Assembly (NCBI RefSeq): GCF_003813865.1 | Contig: NZ_RMVG01000017.1 | Location: 51,336-115,335 of the forward strand | Length of the DNA: 64,000 bases | Reading direction: 5' to 3' | Source: Candidatus Pantoea deserta | Lineage (GTDB): Bacteria > Pseudomonadota > Gammaproteobacteria > Enterobacterales > Enterobacteriaceae | Part shown: positions 29,092-38,095 of the stretch, in pieces | Numbering within the stretch: position 1 is the stretch's first letter | Layout: each line of letters begins with the position of its first letter | Notes under the pieces: model-generated | What the model saw: only the letters and a program-made list of their open reading frames with translations | Told to the model about the DNA's origin: nothing | Databases searched by the model: none | Position numbers and translations under genes: made by a program

Positions 29092-29811
29092 TTACTCCTG
29101 AGTTCTCTGCAGGCTTTCGCAAAAGGCGTCCACGCTGGAGACCCAGCCAAAAAAGGTTTCGATATTGAAAATCGCCGCCTGCTGGGCAAAGGCCGGACCC
29201 GCCTGATGCGTGGCGTCTTCCAGCACCACGCCGAAATACTCCAGGAAGAAGCCGTCGCGCAGCGTTGATTCCACGCAGACGTTGGTGGCGATGCCGGTGA
29301 AGATCAGATGGCGTATGCCGCGGCTGCGCAGAATGCTGTCGAGCGGAGTATTGAAGAAGCCGCTGTAGCGCGGTTTCGGCAGCACGATGTCGCCCGGCTG
29401 CGGTTGCAGCGCGTCCACCAGCTGATAATCCCAGCCGCCTTTCGCCAGCAGCGTGCCCTGTAACTCAGGGCGTTTGCGCATGGTTTTCAGCGCGTTGGAT
29501 TTGTGGAAGTTGGGCGAACCGGCGTCTCCCGCCTCAACATACTCGCTGTCCCAGCCGTTCTGGAACCAGATGATCTGCACGCCAGCCGCGCGCGCGGCGG
29601 TGACGGCCTGATGGATCTTCTCAATAACGGGCGCCGTCGCCGAGACATCGAAGCCCGCCAGGTCGAGATAGCCGCCCGCGCTGGCATAGGCGTTTTGCAT
29701 ATCCACCACGATCAGCGCGCTTTGCGTGGGCGGAAAGGCGATGGCTTCCGGGCGCGCAGGCAGTTCAACCTGGGGCAGCGTCGGGGTATGGGCGCAGTAA
29801 ACGGTACTCAT
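29092..29811 (-). CDS. rutB: Ureidoacrylate amidohydrolase RutB
   Basis: RutB is an isochorismatase-like cysteine hydrolase that splits ureidoacrylate to aminoacrylate and carbamate. The Asp-Lys-Cys triad is visible: Asp37 in VVDMQN, Lys146 in LPKPRYSGF and Cys179 in [11 protein letters not shown]. The 239-residue length is normal. The ATG overlaps the rutA stop as TGATG. Confidence 0.95.
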   Translation of the reverse strand: MSTVYCAHTPTLPQVELPARPEAIAFPPTQSALIVVDMQNAYASAGGYLDLAGFDVSATAPVIEKIHQAVTAARAAGVQIIWFQNGWDSEYVEAGDAGSPNFHKSNALKTMRKRPELQGTLLAKGGWDYQLVDALQPQPGDIVLPKPRYSGFFNTPLDSILRSRGIRHLIFTGIATNVCVESTLRDGFFLEYFGVVLEDATHQAGPAFAQQAAIFNIETFFGWVSSVDAFCESLQRTQE

Positions 29812-30899
29812 CAGGCAACCTCTCTGTTGTCGTTAATCTGGCTGCGGCACTGCATCAGCGGCTGGATATGCTGGCCAAAATCTTCAATGCCTTGCAGGAA
29901 ATCATCGAACGTCAGCAGCACGCCCTGGGTTCCCTCAACCTGAGCGACCTCGTCCAGCATGCGCGCCACGCTGGCGTATGAGCCAACCAGCGTGCCCATA
30001 TTGATATTGACGGCGGAGGTGGGATCGGCCATCTGACGTACGTTAGTGTCGCTGCCGGAGCGCTTGTCCTGCTGGCTTTGGGTGGTTAGCCAGGCCAGCG
30101 CCTCTTCGTCGGCGCCGGCTTTGTAGTGCTCCCATTTCGCGCGCGCCGCGTCATCGCTGTCGGCAGCGATAATCATAAACAGCACGTAGGAGCCGACGTC
30201 GCGACCCGCTTTGTCGGCGGCCTGTTTCATGCGCGCGGCCGTCGGGGCGAAGGCCGCCGGCGTATTGACGCCTTTGCCGAAGCAGAAGTTGTAGTCGGCA
30301 TGCTGAGCAGAAAACGCCATTCCGGCATCGCTCTGGCCGGCGCAGATGACCTTCATGGGCTTCTGCGGCTGCGGGCTGACGCGGCAGTCGTTCATGGTAA
30401 AAAATTCGCCTTTGAAATCGGACTGGCCGCTGCCCCATAAATCGCGCAGCACGGTGACATATTCCGTCAGGTAGTCATAGCGGCGGCTGAAGTAGTCATC
30501 GCCCGGCCAGATGCCCATCTGCTCATATTCCGGTTTCTGCCAGCCGGTCACCAGATTGACGCCAAAACGGCCGCCGGAGATAGAGTCGATGGTTGACGCC
30601 ATGCGCGCCACAATCGCGGGCGGCAGAGTCAGGGTGGCGGCGGTGGCATAGATTTCGATACGCGATGTCACGGCGGCCAGGCCTGCCATAAGCGTGAAAG
30701 ATTCCAGGTTATGATCCCAGAACTCGGTTTTGCCGCCGAAGCCGCGCAGCTTGATCATGGAGAGCGCGAAGTCGAACTGATAATGTTCGGCCTTCTGCAC
30801 AATCGCTTTATTCAGTTCAAACGTTGGCTTGTACTGCGGAGCATGGGTGGAAATAAGCCAGCCGTTGTTACCAATCGGAATAAATACGCCAATCTTCAT
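29811..30899 (-). CDS. rutA: Pyrimidine monooxygenase RutA
   Basis: RutA is a flavin-dependent luciferase-fold monooxygenase that opens the uracil ring between N3 and C4, the first step of the pathway. The 362-residue product begins [27 protein letters not shown]; the [30 protein letters not shown] and [16 protein letters not shown] segments are family hallmarks. The start at 30899 is preceded by AGAGGG. It heads rutABCDFG and sits about 90 bases downstream of a sigma-54-type promoter. Confidence 0.95.
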   Translation of the reverse strand: MKIGVFIPIGNNGWLISTHAPQYKPTFELNKAIVQKAEHYQFDFALSMIKLRGFGGKTEFWDHNLESFTLMAGLAAVTSRIEIYATAATLTLPPAIVARMASTIDSISGGRFGVNLVTGWQKPEYEQMGIWPGDDYFSRRYDYLTEYVTVLRDLWGSGQSDFKGEFFTMNDCRVSPQPQKPMKVICAGQSDAGMAFSAQHADYNFCFGKGVNTPAAFAPTAARMKQAADKAGRDVGSYVLFMIIAADSDDAARAKWEHYKAGADEEALAWLTTQSQQDKRSGSDTNVRQMADPTSAVNINMGTLVGSYASVARMLDEVAQVEGTQGVLLTFDDFLQGIEDFGQHIQPLMQCRSQINDNREVA

Positions 30900-30987
30900 A
30901 TCAAACCCTCTTTGCCTGTCGATAAACGGTTTCGTGCGCGACGCGGCTTCCTGCGTCTTCCCTGACAGCGGCGCTTGATAACCAGAT

Positions 30988-31003
30988 TGCAAAGGCTGTG
31001 CCA
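30988..31003 (-). promoter_or_regulatory. Sigma-54-type promoter of the rut operon
   Basis: On the minus strand TGGCACAGCCTTTGCA matches the -24/-12 consensus TGGCAC-N5-TTGCA, with GG and GC ten bases apart. It lies 89 bases upstream of rutA. This fits the NtrC control known for rut in E. coli. Confidence 0.85.
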
Positions 31004-31077
31004 CAAAATAAAATGCATTTATTAACAAAAGGTTAATCTTGAAGGCGTCAAAGAAAGGCAGAACAGTTGGTCCGTTA

Positions 31078-31093
31078 TGGACCATCTGGTCAA
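31078..31093. promoter_or_regulatory. RutR operator between rutA and rutR
   Basis: Read on the minus strand the site is TTGACCAGATGGTCCA, one base away from the RutR consensus TTGACCA-NN-TGGTCAA. It lies 75 bases upstream of the sigma-54 element and 114 bases before rutR. A second overlapping dyad, TGGTCC-N5-GGACCA, covers 31068-31084. Confidence 0.85.
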
Positions 31094-31206
31094 AAATCGC
31101 TGCACATTTTGCAGGCAGGCTGGGCGAAAAAGGTGCAGCGACCGGGTTGGGCAGGGCGAAATGGCTTTGCTATGATGCCTGTACGCTTAAGGAGTGAGGC
31201 AAGGCT

Positions 31207-31842
31207 GTGAAAACTGATGAAAAAAAACCGACGCGTCGTGCACGCGCCACCGCTGCGAAACGCGCCGCAATCCTGGAGGCCGCGCTGGCGCTCTTCTCCC
31301 AGTTCGGTATTCACGGCACGCGTCTTGACCAGGTTGCCGAGCGCGCCGATGTCTCAAAAACGAACCTGCTCTACTATTATCCCTCGAAAGAAGCGCTCTA
31401 TATCGCCGTACTGAAAGAGATCCTCGACGTCTGGCTGGCGCCGCTGCGCGCTTTACAGCATGACATGGATCCCCTGAGCGCTATTCGTCGCTATATCCGC
31501 CTGAAGCTTGAGGTGTCGCGCGATTATCCGCAGGCTTCCCGCCTGTTCTGTCTGGAGATGCTGCAAGGCGCGCCGCTGCTCAAGGGCGAACTGGCAGGGG
31601 ATCTCAAGCAGCTGGTGGATGACAAAGCCGCTATCGTCGAGCGCTGGATTGATGAGGGCCGTCTGGCTGGCGTCCAGCCGCAGCATCTCTTTTTTATGCT
31701 GTGGGCCGCGACGCAGCACTATGCGGATTTCGCCAGTCAGGTTGAAGCTATCACGGGGCAGACGCTGAGCGATCCCCGCTTTTTTGATGAAACGGTTGAA
31801 AACGTCCAGCGCATGATTATTGAAGGGATCCGCGTGCGCTAA
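31207..31842 (+). CDS. rutR: TetR-family regulator RutR
   Basis: RutR is the uracil-responsive TetR-family repressor of rut and a wider regulator of pyrimidine and purine genes. The 211-residue product has the N-terminal helix-turn-helix (LFSQFGIHGTRLDQVAERADVSKTNLLYYYPSKEALY) and the ligand-binding C-domain with LEMLQGAPLLKGEL and LWAATQHYADF. The start is GTG. It is divergent from rutA, with an operator between. Confidence 0.95.
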   Translation: MKTDEKKPTRRARATAAKRAAILEAALALFSQFGIHGTRLDQVAERADVSKTNLLYYYPSKEALYIAVLKEILDVWLAPLRALQHDMDPLSAIRRYIRLKLEVSRDYPQASRLFCLEMLQGAPLLKGELAGDLKQLVDDKAAIVERWIDEGRLAGVQPQHLFFMLWAATQHYADFASQVEAITGQTLSDPRFFDETVENVQRMIIEGIRVR

Positions 31843-31885
31843 TTTCGCGGCGGCTATGGCTGCTTTATCGGCGAGGGAGAGAGCG

Positions 31886-32860
31886 ATGGATTCTGTATCA
31901 CAGCTGGTGCTTGGCGCGTCGGTCAGCCTGGCGGCGATGGGGCGGCGCGTGCCGCTCTGGCAGGCAGCCGCGGTGGGAGCCGTGTGCGGCACCCTGCCTG
32001 ACCTGGATGTGTTTATCGATCACGGCGACGCCATTCGAAATATGACGCTGCACCGTACCGAAAGTCATGCGCTGCTGTGGCTGACGCTGGCGTCGCCGCT
32101 GCTGGCCTGGCTTGTCGCCGGCATTGTCCGGCGGGGCGTCCCCTGGCAGCAGTGGTGGCTGGCCGTCTGGCTGGCGCTGATTACCCATCCGCTGCTGGAT
32201 TTAATGACGGTTTACGGCACGCAGCTGGGCTTGCCGCTTACGGATCATCCTTACGCGGTTGGCAGCATTTATATTATCGATCCGCTCTATACGCTGCCGC
32301 TTTTGATCGGCGTGGCGGTAGCGCTACGGCGCGGTGGCGCAAGCGGCCTGCGCTGGAACCGCGCCGGGCTGGCGCTCAGTACCGGCTATCTGGCATGGAG
32401 TCTGGTGATTCAGAGCGTGGCCGGCTGGCAAATTAAGCAGTCGCTGGCGCAGCAGCAGGTGCCTGACGACAAGGTGCTGGTGACGCCAACCGCTTTTAAC
32501 ACGCTGGTGTGGCGCACAGTGATCATCGACGGCGAGCGCTATGGCGAAGCCTACTGGTCATTGCTGTCGCCAGCGCGACCGCTGAAAATTAGCTGGCATC
32601 CTCGTTATCCGGAACTGTTCGCGCAGCTAAAAGGCGACTGGTATGCCGAGCGCGTGGCCTGGTTTAGTCACGGTTTTTACGCGATGCGCGAGCAGGCGGG
32701 GCAGATTACCATTGCCGATCTACGCATGGGGGAAGGAGAAAACTATACCTTTACCTTTGGACTGGGCACGCCGCAGTCGCCTGCCGCCCATCCTGAACGG
32801 CTGCCATCCTCACGACCTTCGCTGGGACGCGCCTTTAGCGCCCTGGGTGAGCGACTGTAA
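31886..32860 (+). CDS. YdjM-like inner-membrane metal-dependent hydrolase family protein
   Basis: This protein of 324 residues fits the YdjM/DUF457 family of membrane-bound putative metal-dependent hydrolases. The His/Asp cluster is present: GTLPDLDVFID, HRTESHALLW and ALITHPLLDLMTVYGT, set between hydrophobic helices over the first half. The second half is soluble. I chose the ATG at 31886, which follows GAGGGAGAG. It lies 43 bases after rutR on the same strand, perhaps cotranscribed. No LexA box was seen upstream, unlike E. coli ydjM. Its activity is unknown. Confidence 0.78.
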   Translation: MDSVSQLVLGASVSLAAMGRRVPLWQAAAVGAVCGTLPDLDVFIDHGDAIRNMTLHRTESHALLWLTLASPLLAWLVAGIVRRGVPWQQWWLAVWLALITHPLLDLMTVYGTQLGLPLTDHPYAVGSIYIIDPLYTLPLLIGVAVALRRGGASGLRWNRAGLALSTGYLAWSLVIQSVAGWQIKQSLAQQQVPDDKVLVTPTAFNTLVWRTVIIDGERYGEAYWSLLSPARPLKISWHPRYPELFAQLKGDWYAERVAWFSHGFYAMREQAGQITIADLRMGEGENYTFTFGLGTPQSPAAHPERLPSSRPSLGRAFSALGERL

Positions 32861-32996
32861 AAGAACCGCATAGCCGGGCGCGCTGACCGAAGGCATGAAC
32901 CGAACGCGCTGTCCCGATTGCGGAACGCTTTGCGCGTCGGTTCGTGCCTCGCGTCTTTTAGTCAGCGGCGCCTGCTATGCGGCGGCAGTCAACGTC

Positions 32997-34391
32997 TTAA
33001 CGCGCCGCGCGACGGCGCAGCAGCCAGCCCGCGGCCAGCATCACAAACCACAACGGCGTTACCATCAGCGCCTGACGGGTATCGTCCTGCAACGTCAGCA
33101 GCACCAGCACGAAGACAAAGAATGCCATCACGACCCAGCACATCAGCTTGCCCAGCGGCATTTTAAAACCCGATGCCGCGTGGCGTTCCGGGTACTTTTT
33201 ACGGTAGGCCAGATAGCTGCACAGGATAATGGTCCAGACGAACATAAACAGAATCGCTGATACCGTGGTCACCATAGTGAACACCGTCATCACGTCCGGG
33301 ATCAGGTAAATCAACGCCACGCCAGCCAGCAGGCAGAGGCAGGAGAAAAACAGACCGGCCGTCGGCACGGCGCGCGCGGAAAGGCGGCCAAAGGCCCGGT
33401 GCGCCACGCCCTGCTGCGACAGACCATACAGCATACGACTGGTAGAGAAGATGCCGCTGTTAGCGGAAGAGGCCGCCGAGGTCAGCACCACAAAGTTAAC
33501 AATGCTGGCCGCCGCGGGCAGGCCGATCAGCACAAACATTTCGACAAACGGGCTGCGATCCGCCTGCACCTGCGTCCAGGGCGTCACCGCCATAATGACC
33601 ATCAGCGCCAGCACATAAAACATAATGACGCGCAGCGGAATGGCGTTAATGGCGCGCGGCAACACTTTATGCGGATCATGGGTTTCCGCCGCTGCGGTGC
33701 CAACCAGCTCGATGCCGACGAAGGCGAAGACGGCAATCTGGAAGCCCGCAAAAAAGCCGCTGAGCCCTTTCGGAAACAGACCGCCGTGATCCCATATGTT
33801 GCTCAGCGATGCGGTGCCGCCGCCCGGCGAAGGGTAATGCAGGCTGACCAGCACTATGCCGGTCACGATCAGCGCCACAATGGCGACGATTTTGATGATG
33901 GCGAACCAGAATTCCATTTCACCGAACATTTTCACCGTGGCGATATTTAGCGCAAGGAAGACAAATACGCACAGCAGGGCGCTCATCCAGACGGAAAAAC
34001 CAGGGAACCAGAGCTGAAAATAGGCGGATATGGCGACAACGTCGGCAATACCGGTGACGACCCAGCAAAACCAGTAGGTCCAGCCGGTAAAATAGCCTGC
34101 CCAGGGACCCAGCAAATCCGCAGCGAAATCGCTAAAGGATTTATATTCCAGGTTGGAGAGCAGCAGCTCGCCCATGGCGCGCATAACAAAAAACAGCATA
34201 AAGCCAATGATCATATAAACGAAAATGATCGAGGGACCCGCCAGGCTAATGGTTTTACCAGAGCCCATAAACAGGCCGGTGCCGATAGCGCCGCCAATGG
34301 CGATAAGCTGAATGTGACGGTTGTGGAGGTTGCGCCGTAGCTTGTCAGGGTTCTCCTGCTCAGCAACGGCTTCTTTGATTTGATCTACCAT
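32997..34391 (-). CDS. cycA: D-serine/D-alanine/glycine transporter CycA
   Basis: CycA is a proton-coupled amino-acid permease of the APC family that imports D-serine, D-alanine, glycine and D-cycloserine. The 464-residue product is nearly colinear with E. coli CycA, with NRHIQLIAIGGAIGTGLFMGSGKTISL and 12 helices. I set the start at 34391 (MVDQIKEAV), as in E. coli; 42 extra upstream residues are not plausible. The E. coli gene is in another part of the chromosome, so its position here beside rut is lineage-specific. Confidence 0.92.
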   Translation of the reverse strand: MVDQIKEAVAEQENPDKLRRNLHNRHIQLIAIGGAIGTGLFMGSGKTISLAGPSIIFVYMIIGFMLFFVMRAMGELLLSNLEYKSFSDFAADLLGPWAGYFTGWTYWFCWVVTGIADVVAISAYFQLWFPGFSVWMSALLCVFVFLALNIATVKMFGEMEFWFAIIKIVAIVALIVTGIVLVSLHYPSPGGGTASLSNIWDHGGLFPKGLSGFFAGFQIAVFAFVGIELVGTAAAETHDPHKVLPRAINAIPLRVIMFYVLALMVIMAVTPWTQVQADRSPFVEMFVLIGLPAAASIVNFVVLTSAASSANSGIFSTSRMLYGLSQQGVAHRAFGRLSARAVPTAGLFFSCLCLLAGVALIYLIPDVMTVFTMVTTVSAILFMFVWTIILCSYLAYRKKYPERHAASGFKMPLGKLMCWVVMAFFVFVLVLLTLQDDTRQALMVTPLWFVMLAAGWLLRRRAAR

Positions 34392-34672
34392 AAAAGTGTT
34401 AATCCTGTCTGATGTTGTGTCAGCTCTACTGGCTGTTTGTGATGACTGCCTTAGGGCAAGTTGGCATAAGATAGAGGAATACGACAAAAGCTCGCCAATG
34501 GTTTTTATACAAACCACGCCTTTACCGCTTTTTCACCTGTCATAAAATCTTTACGCGGCACAAACTTGCAGCATAACGCTGCGGTTTTAAACGAAATGCG
34601 CTTTTAACAGCGCTAAACCGGCGCGTAGCTTCTACACTTTTGTTCTCTAAATCAAGCTGCTGCGAGAAAGGA

Positions 34673-35371
34673 ATGCGCGCACTTATTGTGTTGCTGATAC
34701 TGGCGGCCCTCGGCTGGTGGAGTTTGCCCTGGATCAAGCAGCATCTGCCTGCCCGGTTCAACCCCTTCACGCCGCTGGCGGTCACCGATCCGCCTGGATG
34801 GGTAACGCGTTACAAACTTAAGCGGCTGGAGACGCATCCTGAAGCCTGCCTTGACGTGATGCGTCGCGCCGAACAGGCCGGTTACGTGACCTTCAGCGCG
34901 CGTCCCGACGTTACGGGCGCCTGCCCGCTGAATCATCCGCTACGCATCCAGCGCTTCGGCAGCGTCAGCTTAAGCAGCAGTTTTCTTGCCAGCTGTCCGA
35001 TGGCGGTGGCCAGCACCATGTATGTTTTGCGGAGTCAGCGGCGGCTTCAGCAGTTGCAGCCCGCTCTGTCGCTGGCGCGGATAAATCATGTGGGCAGCTA
35101 CGCCTGCCGCAATATCTATCACCGCGCGGAAGGGCGGCTGAGCGAACATGCCAGCGCCGAGGCCTGGGACGTAACGGGCTTTCAGCTCAGGAATGGAGAG
35201 CGGCTGGACGTTGGAAAAAACTGGACCGAGCCGGAAAATAAAGCGCTGTTACTGCATCAGCTCTGGCAGGAGGGATGTAATAATTTCGGCAATGCGCTTG
35301 GGCCGGATTATAATGCCGCGCATGCCAGCCATTTTCATTTCGGCATGCGCGGCGCAGGATACTGTCGCTGA
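34673..35371 (+). CDS. Extensin-like family protein
   Basis: This 232-residue protein has one N-terminal hydrophobic anchor (RALIVLLILAALGWW) and an extensin-like C-terminal domain (PF06904 type). The domain shows paired cysteines and the conserved HASAEAWDVTGFQL and HASHFHFGM segments, which resemble the His/Asp metal site of peptidoglycan LAS-type peptidases. AGAAAGGA precedes the ATG. A cell-wall role is inferred; the family is not well characterised. Confidence 0.75.
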   Translation: MRALIVLLILAALGWWSLPWIKQHLPARFNPFTPLAVTDPPGWVTRYKLKRLETHPEACLDVMRRAEQAGYVTFSARPDVTGACPLNHPLRIQRFGSVSLSSSFLASCPMAVASTMYVLRSQRRLQQLQPALSLARINHVGSYACRNIYHRAEGRLSEHASAEAWDVTGFQLRNGERLDVGKNWTEPENKALLLHQLWQEGCNNFGNALGPDYNAAHASHFHFGMRGAGYCR

Positions 35372-35372
35372 A

Positions 35373-36047
35373 TTACACCGCCGGATTTAAACCCCGCTTA
35401 ATGAGAAAATGATTAGCAGGCCAGGAAAATACAAATCCGGTTAAGGTAGCAAGCTGCAACATAAACCAGAAGGCGGTTAACAAAGGGTCAATTTGCTGAT
35501 TAAGCACAAATTTCAGGGCCAGTCCCATAAAGAGAAAAACGCCGGTCTGGAAAATCAGCAGGGGAAAAGTTTCAGAGCGAAACGCCGCCAGCAGGGTGCG
35601 CCAGACGGATAGCGATTCGCGCTGTTTTATCGCCATGAATTGTAAAAACAGGCCGCTAATCAGAGAAATAGAGAGACATATAATGGCCTGCATCCATAAC
35701 GGCGTGGCGAAATGATAATGATTCAAAGTGGTGATAATCGGCAGAGTAAGCAGTTCGCTGAAAATACAGGCTGCTGCTGACAGCGACGTGGAAATAAACA
35801 GGGTTTGCCAGTTCGCATGGCGGGACCGTTTTTGGGGAACCAGTAGGGCAAGCTTAAGCTGACGCGAGGGTTTTCGGCCAAGATACCACCAGGCCAGCCA
35901 GCCAAAAAACGGCATATAAAGTCCGGTCAGCGGCCAGATGATATTCATCACTCCCACAGGATGAGGATGGCGAAAAATATCTTTAAGGATCATCAGAGCG
36001 GTACAGCCGCCCAGAACAAGGAAGGGTAATGCCAGCTGATTCAACAT
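35373..36047 (-). CDS. DUF4396-like integral membrane protein
   Basis: A 224-residue polytopic membrane protein with about six helices. The segment HPVGVMNIIWPLTGLYMPFFGW and the C-terminal SWPANHFLIKRGLNPAV resemble DUF4396 proteins. The start is taken at 36047 (MLNQLALPF), though an in-frame codon six residues earlier is possible. It ends one base after the convergent extensin-like gene. Base composition is more AT-rich than its neighbours. Function unknown. Confidence 0.65.
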   Translation of the reverse strand: MLNQLALPFLVLGGCTALMILKDIFRHPHPVGVMNIIWPLTGLYMPFFGWLAWWYLGRKPSRQLKLALLVPQKRSRHANWQTLFISTSLSAAACIFSELLTLPIITTLNHYHFATPLWMQAIICLSISLISGLFLQFMAIKQRESLSVWRTLLAAFRSETFPLLIFQTGVFLFMGLALKFVLNQQIDPLLTAFWFMLQLATLTGFVFSWPANHFLIKRGLNPAV

Positions 36048-36604
36048 AGTGTGTCCCACCTGCAAATGTTAATGCGCGCCGGTTACTGACGGGCAGGCTC
36101 GCTTTCTGCTGTCAGGCCATGCGCAAAGAGTAACAGGAAAGTCTCAGCTATTAAGCGTAGCTTTAATTTTGACGCGCTGACATTGTAGACTCATAAGCGA
36201 AGCGGTAATCAGCTAAACTCTTTTCAGCCGGTAATAATTATTGGCCTTTAGAATACCTTAAGCCCGGATCGGCAAATAAAGGAGGGTAATGGATTAATTT
36301 CACTTAATAGCCATGCTGAACGCTGGTCAATGTGTGCAAATTTAATCTGTTTGCTGAGATTGAATCTACATCAGAAAAATCTTATTCTGTTTTTGCGGCG
36401 ACGATAATGCTGTGAATGAGATTGCTTTGTGAGAAGCGCAGGTAACTCGTGTTAAGTAAAACATCAATACCGGACGTTGAGTCGTTTTACTTGCGCGCCT
36501 GTTTTTTTCTCAATAAAACTTTTTTGTCTTAAAAAATTAATTTTTTTCAAAATGCATAACCTCAATAACCAGACGCATCAGCGTGAGGATAACGCCGAGG
36601 CAAT
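36048..36604. other. AT-rich intergenic region upstream of the sdiA-like gene
   Basis: No gene of normal length is visible. A 9-base inverted repeat (AAGTAAAAC at 36454-36462, GTTTTACTT at 36484-36492) is followed ten bases later by seven Ts. A strong Shine-Dalgarno-like GGAGG near 36281 leads only to a two-codon frame. Confidence 0.6.
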
Positions 36605-37327
36605 ATGAATACTGACAATTATTTCATCTGGCGCAGAGAGACGGAACAACACTTTCAGGCGATTAATAGCACCGAGCAATTGAAATCTCTTATTCAGACG
36701 CTTGTCGTCTCTTTAGGTTTCGATAGCTATGCTTTTTTGATCCAGCATCCTGTGCCATTTACCCGACCGCGGATTTTTTTGCATAGCACTTATCCGAAAG
36801 CATGGATTACGCGCTATGAGCAAAAAAACTATTACGCAGTCGATCCAGTGTTAGTGTTATGCCAGCAGCCAGGACGCGGCGTAGAGTGGAGCAGCGACCT
36901 CTTTTCTGCGGCCGGGGATCTGTGGAAAGAAGCCCAGGAGCATGGTCTGAACAGTGGATTTTCCTGCTCTGCGATGGCATCAAATCGCGCCATTGGTATA
37001 TTATCTATAGCATCCCGGCAGGCTGACAAAACGCAACATTTGCACACCGAGCTGGAAGTAAAACTACACTTTCTGGCGGAGCTGAGCCTGCGCTCGCTGC
37101 AACGATTTTCCGATGATACGCTGATGGTACTGAAAAACGATTTTAGTCAGCGCGAACTGGAGATTTTAAAATGGACCGCAGAGGGTAAAACGTCGGCCGA
37201 GATTTCGCTTATTTTAGCTATCTCCCAACACACGGTAAATTTTCACCAGAAAAACATGCAAAAGCGTTTTAATGTTTCCAATAAAACCCAAATTGCCTGT
37301 TATGCGGCGGCAATTGGTCTGATATAG
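36605..37327 (+). CDS. sdiA: LuxR-family quorum-sensing regulator, SdiA-like
   Basis: This 240-residue protein matches SdiA along its whole length, with HPVPFTRP in the ligand domain and WTAEGKTSAEIS...SQHTVNFHQKNMQKR in the helix-turn-helix. Residues expected to contact acyl-homoserine lactone are present (Trp67, Tyr71, Asp80, Trp95). In E. coli SdiA is an orphan receptor next to yecF and uvrY, and this gene sits at that same locus. Here a LuxI-type synthase follows 119 bases downstream on the same strand. The N-terminal half is more divergent than the DNA-binding half. Confidence 0.92.
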   Translation: MNTDNYFIWRRETEQHFQAINSTEQLKSLIQTLVVSLGFDSYAFLIQHPVPFTRPRIFLHSTYPKAWITRYEQKNYYAVDPVLVLCQQPGRGVEWSSDLFSAAGDLWKEAQEHGLNSGFSCSAMASNRAIGILSIASRQADKTQHLHTELEVKLHFLAELSLRSLQRFSDDTLMVLKNDFSQRELEILKWTAEGKTSAEISLILAISQHTVNFHQKNMQKRFNVSNKTQIACYAAAIGLI

Positions 37328-37335
37328 AAAATGAC

Positions 37336-37355
37336 AACTACTAAATGTAGTAGTT
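37336..37355. promoter_or_regulatory. Lux-box-like 20-bp dyad upstream of luxI
   Basis: AACTACTA and TAGTAGTT are perfect eight-base arms around AATG. The length, symmetry and CT-N12-AG pattern fit a lux box. It lies 91 bases before the luxI start and nine bases after the sdiA stop. Confidence 0.7.
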
Positions 37356-37446
37356 ACGTTGCCGGTGGCAGTTGTCTACCCTGCGCCGGAACCTTGCCAG
37401 GCAGGCGTAGCGTTAATCAGTGCAAACATGAGGATGTCAGGGGCGC

Positions 37447-38061
37447 ATGATGAAAATAATTCAAACCCAGTTAAAGGATATGCCGTCCTCTTTGCTGGCC
37501 GAGTTAGGCAGCTACCGTTATAGCGTATTTGCGCGAGGAGAAGGTTGGTCCATTCCGCCGCGGCTCAGTACGCCAGGCCAGGAGTATGACCGTTTCGATC
37601 GATCGGATGTCACCTGGCTGCTGGCCTGGAACGCGCGCGATGGCATCAGCGGCTGCGCCCGACTAATGCCGTGGCAGGAGCCGGAACAGAGCGAAGGGCT
37701 GGTGGTGCCCTTTAGCCACGAGAAAGTGTGGGAGATGTCGCGCTTTTCGGCGAAGCTGGACATTGATGCGGAGCTGCCGTTTAACCTGCTCTGGCACGCC
37801 GTACAGCTGGCTGAACTTAACGGAATGGAGTTTTTAATCAGTTCGGCGACGCCCATGCTGGAGAAGATGTTTGAGGAGCATCAGGTTGCCTATGAACCGC
37901 TGACGCCGGGCCTGATACAGTCGGAAGATAATCTGTTCGCCATTCGCATTCCCGTTTCCCAGCCCGCGCTGGCGGAGAAGTATCGTGGCACGCGGCGTTT
38001 TAGTCCGGAAGAAGTGTTGCCCTCGCTGGGCGTCTCGGTCAACTGGCAGTCACATACCTGA
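37447..38061 (+). CDS. Acyl-homoserine-lactone synthase (LuxI family)
   Basis: LuxI enzymes make N-acyl-homoserine lactones from acyl-ACP and SAM. This 204-residue protein keeps the invariant residues in order: Arg24, Phe28 and Trp34 (YRYSVFARGEGW), Asp48 and Asp51 (EYDRFD), Arg72 (GCARLMP), Phe89, Glu96 and Arg99 (VPFSHEKVWEMSRFS). It should therefore be active; acyl length cannot be read from sequence. Two adjacent ATG codons are possible; I took the first. It follows sdiA and is convergent with yecF. Confidence 0.9.
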   Translation: MMKIIQTQLKDMPSSLLAELGSYRYSVFARGEGWSIPPRLSTPGQEYDRFDRSDVTWLLAWNARDGISGCARLMPWQEPEQSEGLVVPFSHEKVWEMSRFSAKLDIDAELPFNLLWHAVQLAELNGMEFLISSATPMLEKMFEEHQVAYEPLTPGLIQSEDNLFAIRIPVSQPALAEKYRGTRRFSPEEVLPSLGVSVNWQSHT

Positions 38062-38095
38062 CAGCGCGCCCCCGCGCAGGGCGGGGGCGAACGCA

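Larger units (their letters stand above)
30900..31206. other. rutA-rutR divergent regulatory region
   Basis: No gene is visible. It holds the rut leader, the sigma-54-type promoter at 30988-31003 and the RutR operator. TGCAC (31101) and GGTGCA (31132) could be NtrC half-sites, but their spacing does not form a canonical site. Confidence 0.6.
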
